NCBI RefSeq assembly: GCF_048060115.1
Contig: NZ_JBHMIM010000011.1
Coordinates: 62,001 to 126,000 of the forward strand
Length of the DNA: 64,000 nt
Source: Micromonospora_E sp048060115
GTDB lineage: Bacteria > Actinomycetota > Actinomycetes > Mycobacteriales > Micromonosporaceae
Direction of reading: 5' to 3'
Part shown: positions 51,346 through 60,600 of the stretch, piece after piece
How positions within the stretch are numbered: position 1 is the first letter of the stretch
Layout of the letters: every line of letters starts with the position of its first letter
Notes under the pieces: model-generated
The model's input: the letters and a program-made list of their open reading frames with translations, nothing else
What the model was told of the DNA's origin: nothing
The model's database searches: none
Made by a program: the position numbers and the translations under genes

Positions 51346-54126
51346 TCAGTCCGTCGACTTCGCCGTGGCGGAGCCGTCCGTCTTCGGGTCCGCTGCCGTC
51401 GGGTCGTCCGCGATCGCAGCCGGACGGTCGACCGGTTGGGCTGCCTCATCGTCATCGGTGGCCGCCCCAGCGCCCTCGTCGTCCGAGTCCGCTGCGACCT
51501 CGCCCACCGGCTTGCCGTCGTCCGGCTCGCCATCGTCCGGCTCCGTGACCGCTCCGTCCGCCTCTTCGAGGGAGTCGGCGACCGCGTCGGACTCGGTGAC
51601 CGCGTCGGTCTCGGCATTGTCCGGGTCGACGTCGATGGTCGCCGGTGCGTCGTCCGCAACGCCGGCCGGGCTGTCCACCGCAGCCGAGTCGCTGGGGGTG
51701 CCAGCGGCGTCCGGATCCTGCGGGTCGACGGGCACGTTGCCCTGCCCGACGCCGCTGAACAGTGCCGGCAGCGTGCCGGTGTACGCGGCGCGCAACTCGT
51801 CGAGACCAACGGTGAACTGGTCCCGAACCTCCAGCAGTCGGGCCCCGGGGTCGGTGACGCCGATCATCGTCCACGGAAGGTCATGCTCGACGCACAGCGC
51901 GGCGAACGCTTTCTCCCGGCCACGCGGCACCGCGACGACAGCCCGCCCGGTCGACTCGCTGAACAGGAAGACGAACGGCATCGAGCCATCGGTGAACTCG
52001 GGCGGGAGCGCGATCCGGGCACCGATCCCACGCCGCAGGCATGCCTCGACCAGGCCCTGCGCCAGACCGCCGTCGGAGAGGTCGTGCGCCGAGTTGATGT
52101 GGCCGACCCGGGCGGCCTCGGCGAGAACAGTCGCCAGCACTCGCTCCCGGGCCAGGTCGACCTTGGGCGGCGTACCACCGAGGTGTTGGTGGGTGACCCA
52201 GGCCCACTCGGAACCGGACAGCTCCAGATTCGTCTCGCCGAGCAGCATGATCAGGTCACCGTCGGCGTGGGCCGGCGGCAGGAATCCCATCGGTACGCGC
52301 TGCGCCACGTCGTCGAGGACACCGAGCACGCCCACCACCGGAGTGGGGTGGATGGCGGCGGCCCCGGTCTGGTTGTAGAAGCTGACGTTGCCACCGGTCA
52401 CCGGGATACCCAGCTCGGCGCAACCGTCGGCGAGACCGCGGACCGCTTCGGCGAACTGCCACATGACGCTCGGGTCCTCCGGCGAGCCGAAGTTGAGGCA
52501 GTTGGTGACCGCGACCGGGCGGGCGCCGGACATGGCGACGTTGCGGTACGACTCGGCGAGGGCGAGCTTGGCACCCTGGTACGGATCGAGCCGGGCGTAG
52601 CGGCCGTTGCCGTCGACGGACAGCGCGACACCCAGGCCGGTCTGGTCGTCGATCCGGATGACCCCGGCATCCTCGGGTTGGGCGAGCACGGTGTTACCCA
52701 GGACGTAGCGGTCGTACTGCTCGGTGACCCAGGTCCGGTCGCACAGGTTCGGCGAGGCGATCATCCGCAGCAGGGTTTCCCGCAGCTCGTCGGGGTTGCC
52801 TGGCCGGGGCAGCGTCTCGGCCCGGTCGGCCTGCAGCAGGATCAGGTCAGCGGGCTCGCGCATCGGGCGGGCGTAGACGGGGCCGTCGTCGGCGAGTGAA
52901 CCCGGTGGTACGTCGACCACCGTGTGGTCGCGCCAGGTGATCACCAGTCGACCGGGCTGGCCGTCCGGCTCGGCGGGGGTGACCTCGCCGATCGCGGTGG
53001 CGATCACCCCCCACTTGTCGGCGATGGCCAGCACGCCGTCGAGCTTGGCCGGCTCGACGATGAGCAGCATCCGTTCCTGCGACTCGCTGGCCAGGATCTC
53101 GTGTGGCTCCATGGAGGGCTCACGCAGCGGAACCCGCTCCAGCCAGACCCGCATGCCGGTGCCGGCGGCAGCGGCGGTCTCGGTGAGCGCGCAGGTCAGC
53201 CCGGCGCCGCCGAGGTCCTGGATGCCGACCACCAGGCCGGCGTCGTACAGCTCCAGGCACGACTCGATGAGCAGCTTCTCCATGAACGGGTCGCCGACCT
53301 GCACCGAGGGGCGGCGCTGCTGGCTGGTGTCGTCGAAGGTGGCACTGGCCAGGACGGAGACGCCGCCGATGCCGTCGCGGCCGGTCTTCGCACCCATCAG
53401 CACCACGACGTTGCCGGCACCCGCGGCGGCCTTGTTCTGCAGCCGATCCACCGGCAGTACGCCGATGCACAACGCGTTGACCAGCGGATTTCCCTGGTAG
53501 CAGGGGTCGAAGACGACCTCGCCGCCGATGTTCGGCAGGCCCAGGCAGTTGCCGTAGCCGCCGACACCGGCGACGATGCCAGGTAGCACCCGTGCGGTGT
53601 CGGGGTGGTCGGCGGCGCCGAACCGCAGCGGGTCCATCACCGCGACCGGCCGGGCACCCATGGCGAGGATGTCCCGGACGATGCCGCCGACACCTGTCGC
53701 CGCGCCTTGGTACGGCTCGACGAAGCTGGGGTGGTTGTGCGACTCGACCTTGAAGGTGACCGCGAGCGTCTCGGAGACCTGCACCACTCCGGCGTTCTCG
53801 CCGATGCCGGCGAGCATCACCTCACTCGGCGGAGCCTTCTCGCTGAACTGCCGCAGGTGCACCTTGCTCGACTTGTACGAGCAGTGTTCGCTCCACATGA
53901 TCGAGTACATGGCGAGCTCGGACTGGGTGGGTCGGCGGCCGAGGATCTGCCGGATCCGCTCGTACTCGTCGTCGCGCAGCCCCAGCTCGGTGTAGGGCTG
54001 CAGCTCGCCCTGGGTGTCGACGGCGCGGGCGACAGTGTCCGGGCCGCCCACGTACGGGTCGACCGCTACTGGAATGTCGGCGTCCGCCGGCCCGGCGGAC
54101 GCTGCCGCCTCCGACTGCGTGGTCAT
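51346..54126 (-). CDS. purL: Phosphoribosylformylglycinamidine synthase subunit PurL with acidic C-terminal extension
   Basis: 926 residues. The core (about 1-790) has MYSIMWSEHCSYKSSKVHLR, KVESHNHPSFVEPYQGAATG, GNCLGLPNIGGEVVFD, GIQDLGGAGL and SAHDLSDGGLAQGLVEA, and ends at RAAYTGTLPALFSGVG, where the family normally stops. Residues about 795-926 are an extra, strongly acidic Asp/Glu/Ala/Pro-rich tail without hydrophobic core. ATG 54126 overlaps purQ by 4 bases. PurL uses ammonia delivered by PurQ to make FGAM; PurS bridges the complex. Confidence 0.96.
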   Translation of the reverse strand: MTTQSEAAASAGPADADIPVAVDPYVGGPDTVARAVDTQGELQPYTELGLRDDEYERIRQILGRRPTQSELAMYSIMWSEHCSYKSSKVHLRQFSEKAPPSEVMLAGIGENAGVVQVSETLAVTFKVESHNHPSFVEPYQGAATGVGGIVRDILAMGARPVAVMDPLRFGAADHPDTARVLPGIVAGVGGYGNCLGLPNIGGEVVFDPCYQGNPLVNALCIGVLPVDRLQNKAAAGAGNVVVLMGAKTGRDGIGGVSVLASATFDDTSQQRRPSVQVGDPFMEKLLIESCLELYDAGLVVGIQDLGGAGLTCALTETAAAAGTGMRVWLERVPLREPSMEPHEILASESQERMLLIVEPAKLDGVLAIADKWGVIATAIGEVTPAEPDGQPGRLVITWRDHTVVDVPPGSLADDGPVYARPMREPADLILLQADRAETLPRPGNPDELRETLLRMIASPNLCDRTWVTEQYDRYVLGNTVLAQPEDAGVIRIDDQTGLGVALSVDGNGRYARLDPYQGAKLALAESYRNVAMSGARPVAVTNCLNFGSPEDPSVMWQFAEAVRGLADGCAELGIPVTGGNVSFYNQTGAAAIHPTPVVGVLGVLDDVAQRVPMGFLPPAHADGDLIMLLGETNLELSGSEWAWVTHQHLGGTPPKVDLARERVLATVLAEAARVGHINSAHDLSDGGLAQGLVEACLRRGIGARIALPPEFTDGSMPFVFLFSESTGRAVVAVPRGREKAFAALCVEHDLPWTMIGVTDPGARLLEVRDQFTVGLDELRAAYTGTLPALFSGVGQGNVPVDPQDPDAAGTPSDSAAVDSPAGVADDAPATIDVDPDNAETDAVTESDAVADSLEEADGAVTEPDDGEPDDGKPVGEVAADSDDEGAGAATDDDEAAQPVDRPAAIADDPTAADPKTDGSATAKSTD

Positions 54127-54806
54127 GCCGGCGCTCCCGCAAGGTGCTTGAGGATGGAGATGAAGAAACCGAGACCGTCGCGGGACGGACCGGTCAGGTC
54201 CTCGACCGCGTGCTCGGGGTGCGGCATCAGCCCGACGACGTTGCCGGCGGCGTTCGCGATCCCGGCGATGTCGCGCTGCGAGCCGTTGGGGTTGCCGCCC
54301 ACGTAGCGGGCAACCACCCGGCCGGTCGCCTCCAACTCGTCCAGGGTCCGCGCGTCGGCCACATAGCAGCCTTCGCCGCTCTTGAGTGGGATCAGTGCCT
54401 CCTGTTTCGGCGAGAAGGCGTTGGTGAATGCCGTGTCGGCGGCCTCGATCCGGATCAGCTGGTCGCGGTTACGGAAATGCAGGTGCTGGTTTCGGGTGAG
54501 CGCGCCCGGCAGGAGATGGGCCTCACACAGGATCTGGAAGCCGTTGCAGATGCCGAGAACGGGCAGCCCGTCGCGGGCCGCCGCGATGATCGACTCCATG
54601 ACCGGGGCGAAGCGGGCGATCGCCCCGCAGCGTAGGTAGTCTCCGTACGAGAATCCGCCGGGCAGCACCACTGCCTCGACGCCCCGCAGGTCGGCGTCGC
54701 CGTGCCAGAGGCGCACCGCGTCGCCGCCAGCGAGTCGGATCGCCCGGGCGGCGTCACCGTCGTCGAGCGAGCCCGGAAAGGTCACCACGCCGATTCGGGC
54801 ATTCAT
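54123..54806 (-). CDS. purQ: Phosphoribosylformylglycinamidine synthase glutaminase subunit
   Basis: 227 residues, class I glutamine amidotransferase. IGVVTFPGSLDDGDAARA, VLPGGFSYGDYLRCGAIA, the nucleophile in LGICNGFQILCEA, and MPHPEHAVEDL with the His/Glu pair. It overlaps purS and purL by 4 bases each, which fits a stoichiometric complex. Confidence 0.97.
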   Translation of the reverse strand: MNARIGVVTFPGSLDDGDAARAIRLAGGDAVRLWHGDADLRGVEAVVLPGGFSYGDYLRCGAIARFAPVMESIIAAARDGLPVLGICNGFQILCEAHLLPGALTRNQHLHFRNRDQLIRIEAADTAFTNAFSPKQEALIPLKSGEGCYVADARTLDELEATGRVVARYVGGNPNGSQRDIAGIANAAGNVVGLMPHPEHAVEDLTGPSRDGLGFFISILKHLAGAPA

Positions 54807-55066
54807 GACGACTTGTCCGCGCTCTCGGGCTGCTCACCCAACCGGACCTCGTAGTCCTCGATCACCGGGTTGGCCAGCAACTTGTCCGCGATCTCCCGGG
54901 CCCGATCCAGGTCGGGCTCGCCGGTGAACTCGATCTCGATCCGCCGACCGATGCGCACCGACGCGACATCGCTGACGCCCAGCCGAGGCAGCGCGTTGGC
55001 AACCGCCTGCCCCTGGGGGTCGAGAATCTCCGGCTTGAGCATGACGTCGACGACGACGCGAGCCAC
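54803..55066 (-). CDS. purS: Phosphoribosylformylglycinamidine synthase subunit PurS
   Basis: 87 residues, standard PurS size. MARVVVDVMLKPEILDPQG and VRIGRRIEIEF followed by ADKLLANPVIEDYEV are typical. GTG at 55064-55066. First gene of the leftward purSQL operon, needed for ammonia transfer between PurQ and PurL. Confidence 0.95.
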   Translation of the reverse strand: MARVVVDVMLKPEILDPQGQAVANALPRLGVSDVASVRIGRRIEIEFTGEPDLDRAREIADKLLANPVIEDYEVRLGEQPESADKSS

Positions 55067-55449
55067 GTGGCACTCCTGACCGTGTACGCGTTGGGGTGCT
55101 GGCCTCGGACGGGCCGCGCACCGGTCAGCCTACCTGGTGACGCCAGCTGCGACGCACCGGCGGTCCAGGAGCCGAATCGGTGATCGGGCTACAAATCGGC
55201 CACGAACTGATAACGGGGACAGTCGGTGCGGTCGGCGGCTCCGCCATCATCGACACCCGCCGGGCATCAACGCATCGTATGACCTCGATTTGATTCTTGT
55301 AGATGGGCTCGCCGCCGCCTACCGTCAATCGTCAAACGCCAGATGGCATCCATCGGACGTTGGCTGTAACACTCCGTCGGCCGGTCATCCCCTCCGGCGA
55401 CGGCGGCTCGCCGACCCGCACCCGGGTCGCCTCCTCGGAAGGACCCCCC
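55067..55449. other. Divergent promoter region between purS and the protease gene
   Basis: About 380 bases without a gene. AT-richer words near 55180-55215 (GGGCTACAAATCGGCCACG, GAACTGATAACGG) and 55280-55300 (CTCGATTTGATTCTTGTAG) could serve the two outward promoters. No PurR box or riboswitch-like fold was recognised. Confidence 0.4.
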
Positions 55450-56124
55450 ATGCGCATCCGCCTGGCCGTGGCAGCAGTCGCCACCACCCTGATCAGTCTG
55501 GTCGCCGCACCCACCGCAGCCTCCGCCGCGCCGGAGGAGATCATCGGCGGCGGCACCGTCTCGTCGGCCCCTTGGGCTGCAGCGGTCTTCAGCAACGGCT
55601 CGTTCACCTGCTCCGGCACGATCATCGCCCCGAACTGGGTGCTGACTGCCCGGCACTGCGTCAGCGGGAGCATGTCGGTCCGGGTCGGCAGCGTCTACCG
55701 GTCCTCCGGCGGCGTCACCCGGACCGTCAGCGCCAGCTACAGCCGGTACGACCTGGCGCTGCTCTACTTCTCCAGCCCGATCAGCACCAGCTACGTGACC
55801 CTGTCCAGCAGCTACCCGCCGGTCGGCTCGACGAACAGCATCTACGGCTGGGGCATGACCTGCTACAGCGGCTGCGACGCCTCGCCCCAGCTCAAGACGG
55901 CGTCGGTCCGGGTGACCAGCACCAGCGTCACCGACGCGTACGGCGGCCGGGCGATCCGCAGCAGCCGGATCGACGGCAACGCCTGGCGCGGTGACTCGGG
56001 CGGCCCGGAGTTCTACAACGGCCAGCAGGTCGGCGTGGCCTCCACCGCCAACGGCACCACCATCCAGAACTACGGCAGCGTCGCGTACAACCGGGCCTGG
56101 ATCCAGTCGATCGCTGGCGTCTGA
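55450..56124 (+). CDS. Secreted chymotrypsin-fold serine protease
   Basis: 224 residues with a signal peptide (LAVAAVATTLISLVAAPTAASA) and a very short propeptide before IIGGG. The triad is His69 (LTARHC), Asp101 (RYDLALL) and Ser183 (WRGDSGGPEF). The residue six before Ser183 is Asn177, where trypsins have Asp, so primary specificity is probably not for Lys/Arg, and the usual Cys in CxGDSGGP is missing. GGAAGGA upstream supports ATG 55450. It is released outside the cell. Confidence 0.92.
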   Translation: MRIRLAVAAVATTLISLVAAPTAASAAPEEIIGGGTVSSAPWAAAVFSNGSFTCSGTIIAPNWVLTARHCVSGSMSVRVGSVYRSSGGVTRTVSASYSRYDLALLYFSSPISTSYVTLSSSYPPVGSTNSIYGWGMTCYSGCDASPQLKTASVRVTSTSVTDAYGGRAIRSSRIDGNAWRGDSGGPEFYNGQQVGVASTANGTTIQNYGSVAYNRAWIQSIAGV

Positions 56125-56172
56125 GCACGGACGGAGTCGACCAGACTCTGCCGGCTGGTCCGGATGGTGGAC

Positions 56173-56208
56173 GGCGCGGATTCCGCAGACCTCCCCGGAA
56201 TCCGCGCC
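56173..56208. terminator. 12-base hairpin terminator after the protease gene
   Basis: GGCGCGGATTCC (56173-56184) and its exact complement (56197-56208) enclose a 12-base loop, 49 bases after the protease stop and 35 before the stop of the convergent DUF6493-like gene. Confidence 0.85.
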
Positions 56209-56242
56209 GCCCGTCGTCTCCCGGGCGGTGCGGCTCTCGTCG

Positions 56243-58963
56243 TTACCGCCCGGTGCCCGCGAGCGCCGCCGCCAACGCTCGCGCACTCTTGACCAGCTCG
56301 CTCGACCCACGACGCGCCGCCACGGCGGTCACCTGCGGAATCTCGCCGCTCGCCCCGCACCGCAGCACGCACTCCACCGCAAGGGTCAGCAACTTCCCTA
56401 CCCCCCGCGCCACCGGTTCGCCTTCGAGCAGGCCGGGGAGCGCGCCTCGACACACCGACCACACCGTGGCGTAGGCACCGGTAGCGGCCATCTCACCCAA
56501 GGTGTCGATTGCTCGGCTGAGCGTGAGAAACGGAATCTCCTCGGCACCGAGCTTCACAATCTGCCGACCGAGCAGGCCGCCGTCCAGATCGCCACGGGCA
56601 GCCAGGACCAGGATCGCGTCGATCACCGCGGCGCGTTCCTGCGGACGGTCGGCGTCCATGGCCAGCGCGAGGCTGAGATGTAGGGCGAAGTCGGCCGGGC
56701 CGCCCGACTCGGCCAGTTGCGGAAGTAGACGCATCCAGGCCCGCCTGTCCCGCTCTGTGTAGGCCTGATTGGCGCTGTGGTTGTAGTAGCAATTCGCCAC
56801 CCTGTCCCGGTGGTGCGGCAACATGGCCACCCATGCCGCCAACTGGTTGCGGCACCGCCGATCCCATGTCGTGCCGGTACGAAAGAGCAGCTCGGTGTCG
56901 GCCGGTAGTTGCACATCGGTTACCACTCCGGGCAGGTCGATCAATCGGTGCACGATGTGGAAGGCGTCAACCTTTTCCCAGTCGTCCGGTGCCGACGGCT
57001 GATGCGGGTAGCCACCGGCCCGTAGCCAGCTGGACAGCTGAAGTCCGGCCTCGCCCGGCAGCCTGTCGGCTGCGTCAAGCACCCGCTGGTCGGTGGTTGG
57101 AGTGACCCGCAGCAGGGCCTGACCAAGATCGGCCGACCGCGCGGCGATGCCACGGTCGGCGTATGCAGCCAGGCGCTCCACGAGTACCGCCGCGTCGAGG
57201 GCCCCGGTGGCGTCGGTCGGAACCGCCAGCAGGTACGGAAGGTCGCCGGCGCGTACCGCCTCGGCGGCTTCCCGAATGCGGGCGGCGAGCAGCTGACCGG
57301 GGGGCGAGAACTCGCAGCAGCGCGGCACGAGCCAGTCGTCGTCCAGCACCGCACCGGTCACCGCGTGGACAACGACCCACAGGTATACAGGTGTGCAGTC
57401 ACTGGGCCGTCCCGGTACCCGCCGCACGACGGGGACCAGCGCCGCGGCGAGTCCGGCCCGGTTGCGGGCCGAGTGGCGGACAAGTCCGTCGAGCGCCTGC
57501 TCGAACACCACGATGTCCGGACTGCCGGCCAGCACGGCGGCCACCTGTTCGGCGACCTCGGCGGGCGTGCCGAGCGGTTCGGGCACCGCGGCGGGCGCAT
57601 CGACCATCGGCAGCGTCTCGACGTACGGCTCGCCGCGCCGCGCCGCCGATCCGAACAGGTCGGCGGCCTGTGCCGACAGTGCAGGCGTCAACCGGGCCGC
57701 CGCTGCCGCCAGGACAGCCCGGACCGGCTCGTCGGCACCGGCGTGCTCCGCCGCCGACGCGGTATCCAGATGCCGGGCAACCACCTTGAGTGCCTGCTCC
57801 TGCACAGCGATGTCCGGATGTTCGAACGCCAGAGCTGCCGACCGCACCAGCTGGCCGGCTCGTGCCGGGTCTCGACGTGCTGTCCGGTCGATCCACCTCA
57901 GGTGCGCCCGAATGAGCTTTTTGTCCGGCCTGCGAAGGAGTCGTCGAGTCGTCTCGGTCACCAGCTCCGGCTCGACCAAGCCGGCCTCGTCCAACTCGGC
58001 GAGACGAGCCCGGGCATACTCGGCCACCGGCACCCACAGTTCCAACAACGTGAGATAGTCACGGCCCATCGCAGCATGTTGCGCCAAGGTGGGGGGCATA
58101 TCCTCGACCATCTCCAGGCGGCTGCGCAGTACGCTGCGTTCGCTCGTCTGCCGGACCTGCTCCAGCCACCCTCGCAGCATCTTGGACCAGTACTCCGCCG
58201 CCAAGACGCGCCACCGCGGATCATCCGCAATCAACCGCACCAGTGCCTTGTCCCCCTGCGGCGAACAGAGGTCGCCGCGGCCGACTCGGCGGAAGACGAG
58301 GTCGACGACATAGTCCCCGCTGATGAGACCAGCTGCGATGAGTTCGGCCTGCGCGGAGTCCGACATATAGGAATCTGGCTCCATCTCGACGATGGGCAGT
58401 AGGACTGGGGTGAGCGGGTCGTTTCGCATCCGCTCACCGAACGTCTCCCCGGGCGGGTTGGGGACCAGGTCAGGGTCACCGCGACACCACCGGGTCGAAA
58501 GCCAATGGAGGAGGAACCGGCGGGAGGTCGGCGGGGGGCAGCCGGTGCGCCGGATCAGGTAGTCGGCAAGCGGAAAAAGGTCCCTCCTTGAGTCAATCGC
58601 GGGAACCAGACCCGTCTGCTGTTCGGCCGTCCAGAGGTCCACCACCTCGACCACCCAACGGTGCGGCCCAGCAGTCTTCTTCTCGTCGTCCTCCCACCTG
58701 ATGTCGTCCTTCTGGCAGTAGTGGTTCTCCATCTCGGTGAGCCACTTCCCGGCTGTGCCGGGGTCGGGTTGCGCGGCGAATTCGGCGGCGAGGCGCCCGA
58801 ACCGCTCCGGCTGAGGCAACTCCCTCCATTCGTAACACAGCAGTGCTGTCCGAAACTCGGCGAGCGCCTCGGCGTGTCCGGCGCGCTGCGCTGGCGTGAG
58901 CTCGCCCATCGCCCGGCCCACGCCGGCCGCGTCGCCAGCGACGATCAGATCCATGATGTCCAC
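56243..58963 (-). CDS. Large helical-repeat protein, DUF6493-like
   Basis: 906 residues, no signal or membrane helix. It is built almost entirely of amphipathic helices in HEAT-like series (AALAFEHPDIAVQEQALKVVARHL, EQVAAVLAGSPDIVVFEQALDGL, RAAVIDAILVLAARGDLDGGLLGRQIVKL), suggesting a scaffold. The segment order and neighbour suit the DUF6493 family, found beside SWIM proteins in actinomycetes. Start: GTG at 58961-58963, eight bases downstream of the SWIM stop, with GAGG upstream; an ATG 3 codons later is possible. Function unknown. Confidence 0.75.
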   Translation of the reverse strand: MDIMDLIVAGDAAGVGRAMGELTPAQRAGHAEALAEFRTALLCYEWRELPQPERFGRLAAEFAAQPDPGTAGKWLTEMENHYCQKDDIRWEDDEKKTAGPHRWVVEVVDLWTAEQQTGLVPAIDSRRDLFPLADYLIRRTGCPPPTSRRFLLHWLSTRWCRGDPDLVPNPPGETFGERMRNDPLTPVLLPIVEMEPDSYMSDSAQAELIAAGLISGDYVVDLVFRRVGRGDLCSPQGDKALVRLIADDPRWRVLAAEYWSKMLRGWLEQVRQTSERSVLRSRLEMVEDMPPTLAQHAAMGRDYLTLLELWVPVAEYARARLAELDEAGLVEPELVTETTRRLLRRPDKKLIRAHLRWIDRTARRDPARAGQLVRSAALAFEHPDIAVQEQALKVVARHLDTASAAEHAGADEPVRAVLAAAAARLTPALSAQAADLFGSAARRGEPYVETLPMVDAPAAVPEPLGTPAEVAEQVAAVLAGSPDIVVFEQALDGLVRHSARNRAGLAAALVPVVRRVPGRPSDCTPVYLWVVVHAVTGAVLDDDWLVPRCCEFSPPGQLLAARIREAAEAVRAGDLPYLLAVPTDATGALDAAVLVERLAAYADRGIAARSADLGQALLRVTPTTDQRVLDAADRLPGEAGLQLSSWLRAGGYPHQPSAPDDWEKVDAFHIVHRLIDLPGVVTDVQLPADTELLFRTGTTWDRRCRNQLAAWVAMLPHHRDRVANCYYNHSANQAYTERDRRAWMRLLPQLAESGGPADFALHLSLALAMDADRPQERAAVIDAILVLAARGDLDGGLLGRQIVKLGAEEIPFLTLSRAIDTLGEMAATGAYATVWSVCRGALPGLLEGEPVARGVGKLLTLAVECVLRCGASGEIPQVTAVAARRGSSELVKSARALAAALAGTGR

Positions 58964-58970
58964 TGCAGCC

Positions 58971-60317
58971 TCACGAGTTCGTGGTGATCCGGGCGGCGAG
59001 CACGTGCCGACACGGTCCTCGCCCACCCTGGTACTTCGCCCACCAGAGGCAGGTGCAGCTCACCCAGCCGGCAGCGCCGAGCCGTACGGTGTGGATCTCC
59101 TCGCCCGTACCGACGGTCGCCAACCCGTCAGCGATCGTGACGGCGCCGACTGCGACCAGCTCACGTGCTGCCCGCAGCCGCGGGTTGAGCCTTTCGATCT
59201 GCTGCGGGCGGTACGGCAGGTCACGGTGGAAGTGCGACTGCTCAGCGAGGTCAAAGCCGACCTGACCTGCCGTGCCCAGCGTGGTCAGAGCTGCCCGGAC
59301 CCGGTGGGACGGCAGGTCCGCCATCCGGGCCAGCTGATCGACGTCGATCGTCGGGTCCCAGGCCAGCAGCGCGGACACCAGGGCGGCGTCCTCGGTCGCC
59401 GTCGAAGTGGCCAGATCGTCGAGCACCCCGCCCTCGCCGGAGAAGCCCCGTGCCGCCGCCGGCGAGAGCATCAAGGTCAGCCGCATCCCCGGCAGCCGTG
59501 CCTCCCACGCGACGGGCCCGAGGGTTCCGTCGGCTGGGGCGTAGATCCGGACGGCGTCCGCGTACGGCAGGACCGGCCACAGCGCGGTCAGCCGCTCGAC
59601 GCCGGGTAGGCCGATCGTGCCCGGTCCGGGGCGGGTGGCCGGGCGCAGACTGCGGCCGGTCGCGCTCACCCAGCGCGTGGTGCCGACAACTGAACGGGTG
59701 GTAGGGCGCGGCGCCGCCCGCAGGATCGCCTCCGCGTCCGCCGGCGACACCTCCGCCCGCAGGCTCAGCCCGGTGGCCAGCACCTGCGCCTCGGCAAAGC
59801 CGCGCACCCACCGCGACGGCAGGGGCACCTGCTTCTCCACGTACCGCCCGTCGAGCGTCGTCACGGCGACCTCGTTTGCCCCGACGAGCAGGTGCAGCGG
59901 CGCCGCAGCACCGACCCGGTTGAGCGCTCGGCGGAAGTCCGAGTTGACGTCGACGTTGGTGGTGCCGTGCCGAATCACCTCGCCGTCCAGGCCGTCACCG
60001 AGAATGTCGAGGCGGGCGTAGACCCCACCGCATCCGGAGAAGGACTCGATCCTCAGCCGGTCGCCGTTCGCTGTCACCACCGGGTCCAGCCAGGCGGCGA
60101 GCTGTGGCCGGTAGTAGCGCGTCGCCGCCACGTCGGCGACGACAAGAAACCCGGTCGCGGCAGCTACCGGGGCGGTAAGGAACCCGGTGAACAGCTGCGG
60201 ATGCGCCACCGGGCCGTCGGGAGTGACCCCGCCGGAGGTCTCCAGCAACATGGTCAGCCCGGCCGCGTCTTCCTGGATGGTGGAGAACCCGCGGTACGCG
60301 TAGTCGTAGTCGGACAC
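58971..60317 (-). CDS. SWIM zinc-finger family protein
   Basis: 448 residues from GTG 60315-60317 (VSDYDYAYRGFSTIQED). The C-terminal SWIM motif has VSCTCLWWAKYQGGRGPCRH (CxC, then C-x-H), a zinc-binding module used for protein or DNA contact. The middle has repeated beta-rich segments (HLLVGANEVAVTTLDGRYVE), and a winged-helix-like stretch (VDQLARMADLPSHRVRAALTTL) precedes SWIM. It is followed after 7 bases by the DUF6493-like gene, so the two are co-transcribed and probably form one complex. Longer upstream starts look unconvincing. The 283 bases upstream hold no gene. Confidence 0.82.
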   Translation of the reverse strand: MSDYDYAYRGFSTIQEDAAGLTMLLETSGGVTPDGPVAHPQLFTGFLTAPVAAATGFLVVADVAATRYYRPQLAAWLDPVVTANGDRLRIESFSGCGGVYARLDILGDGLDGEVIRHGTTNVDVNSDFRRALNRVGAAAPLHLLVGANEVAVTTLDGRYVEKQVPLPSRWVRGFAEAQVLATGLSLRAEVSPADAEAILRAAPRPTTRSVVGTTRWVSATGRSLRPATRPGPGTIGLPGVERLTALWPVLPYADAVRIYAPADGTLGPVAWEARLPGMRLTLMLSPAAARGFSGEGGVLDDLATSTATEDAALVSALLAWDPTIDVDQLARMADLPSHRVRAALTTLGTAGQVGFDLAEQSHFHRDLPYRPQQIERLNPRLRAARELVAVGAVTIADGLATVGTGEEIHTVRLGAAGWVSCTCLWWAKYQGGRGPCRHVLAARITTNS

Positions 60318-60600
60318 GGCGGCAATCCTGGCAGAAAGGGGCGACAAGTCCTGATCGCCGCCCGCAGCCCCGAAATATGTGATCTGGCTGGTAAAGGGCC
60401 TAAAGTAGCCATACGTCGCCGATCGTCCGAACTTAGATTCCCGGCGGTTCACTAGTGCCGGGCTGGCGGTCGCCCGCTGACCGATAGCCGACGTGGGCTC
60501 CGCAGAGGTGCGCTGAGTCCGCGCCGCTCCGTTTGGCAGATGGCGCAGGCTCCACCATTGCCGGCATTCCCGGCACACCCCCGCTCATAGCATCGGTCTC

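Noticed and set aside
50120..52378. Long + strand frame running from the Gly/Tyr tail into purL
   Set aside because: It spans a strong bidirectional terminator and is out of frame with both genuine genes. The repeats account for its lack of stops.
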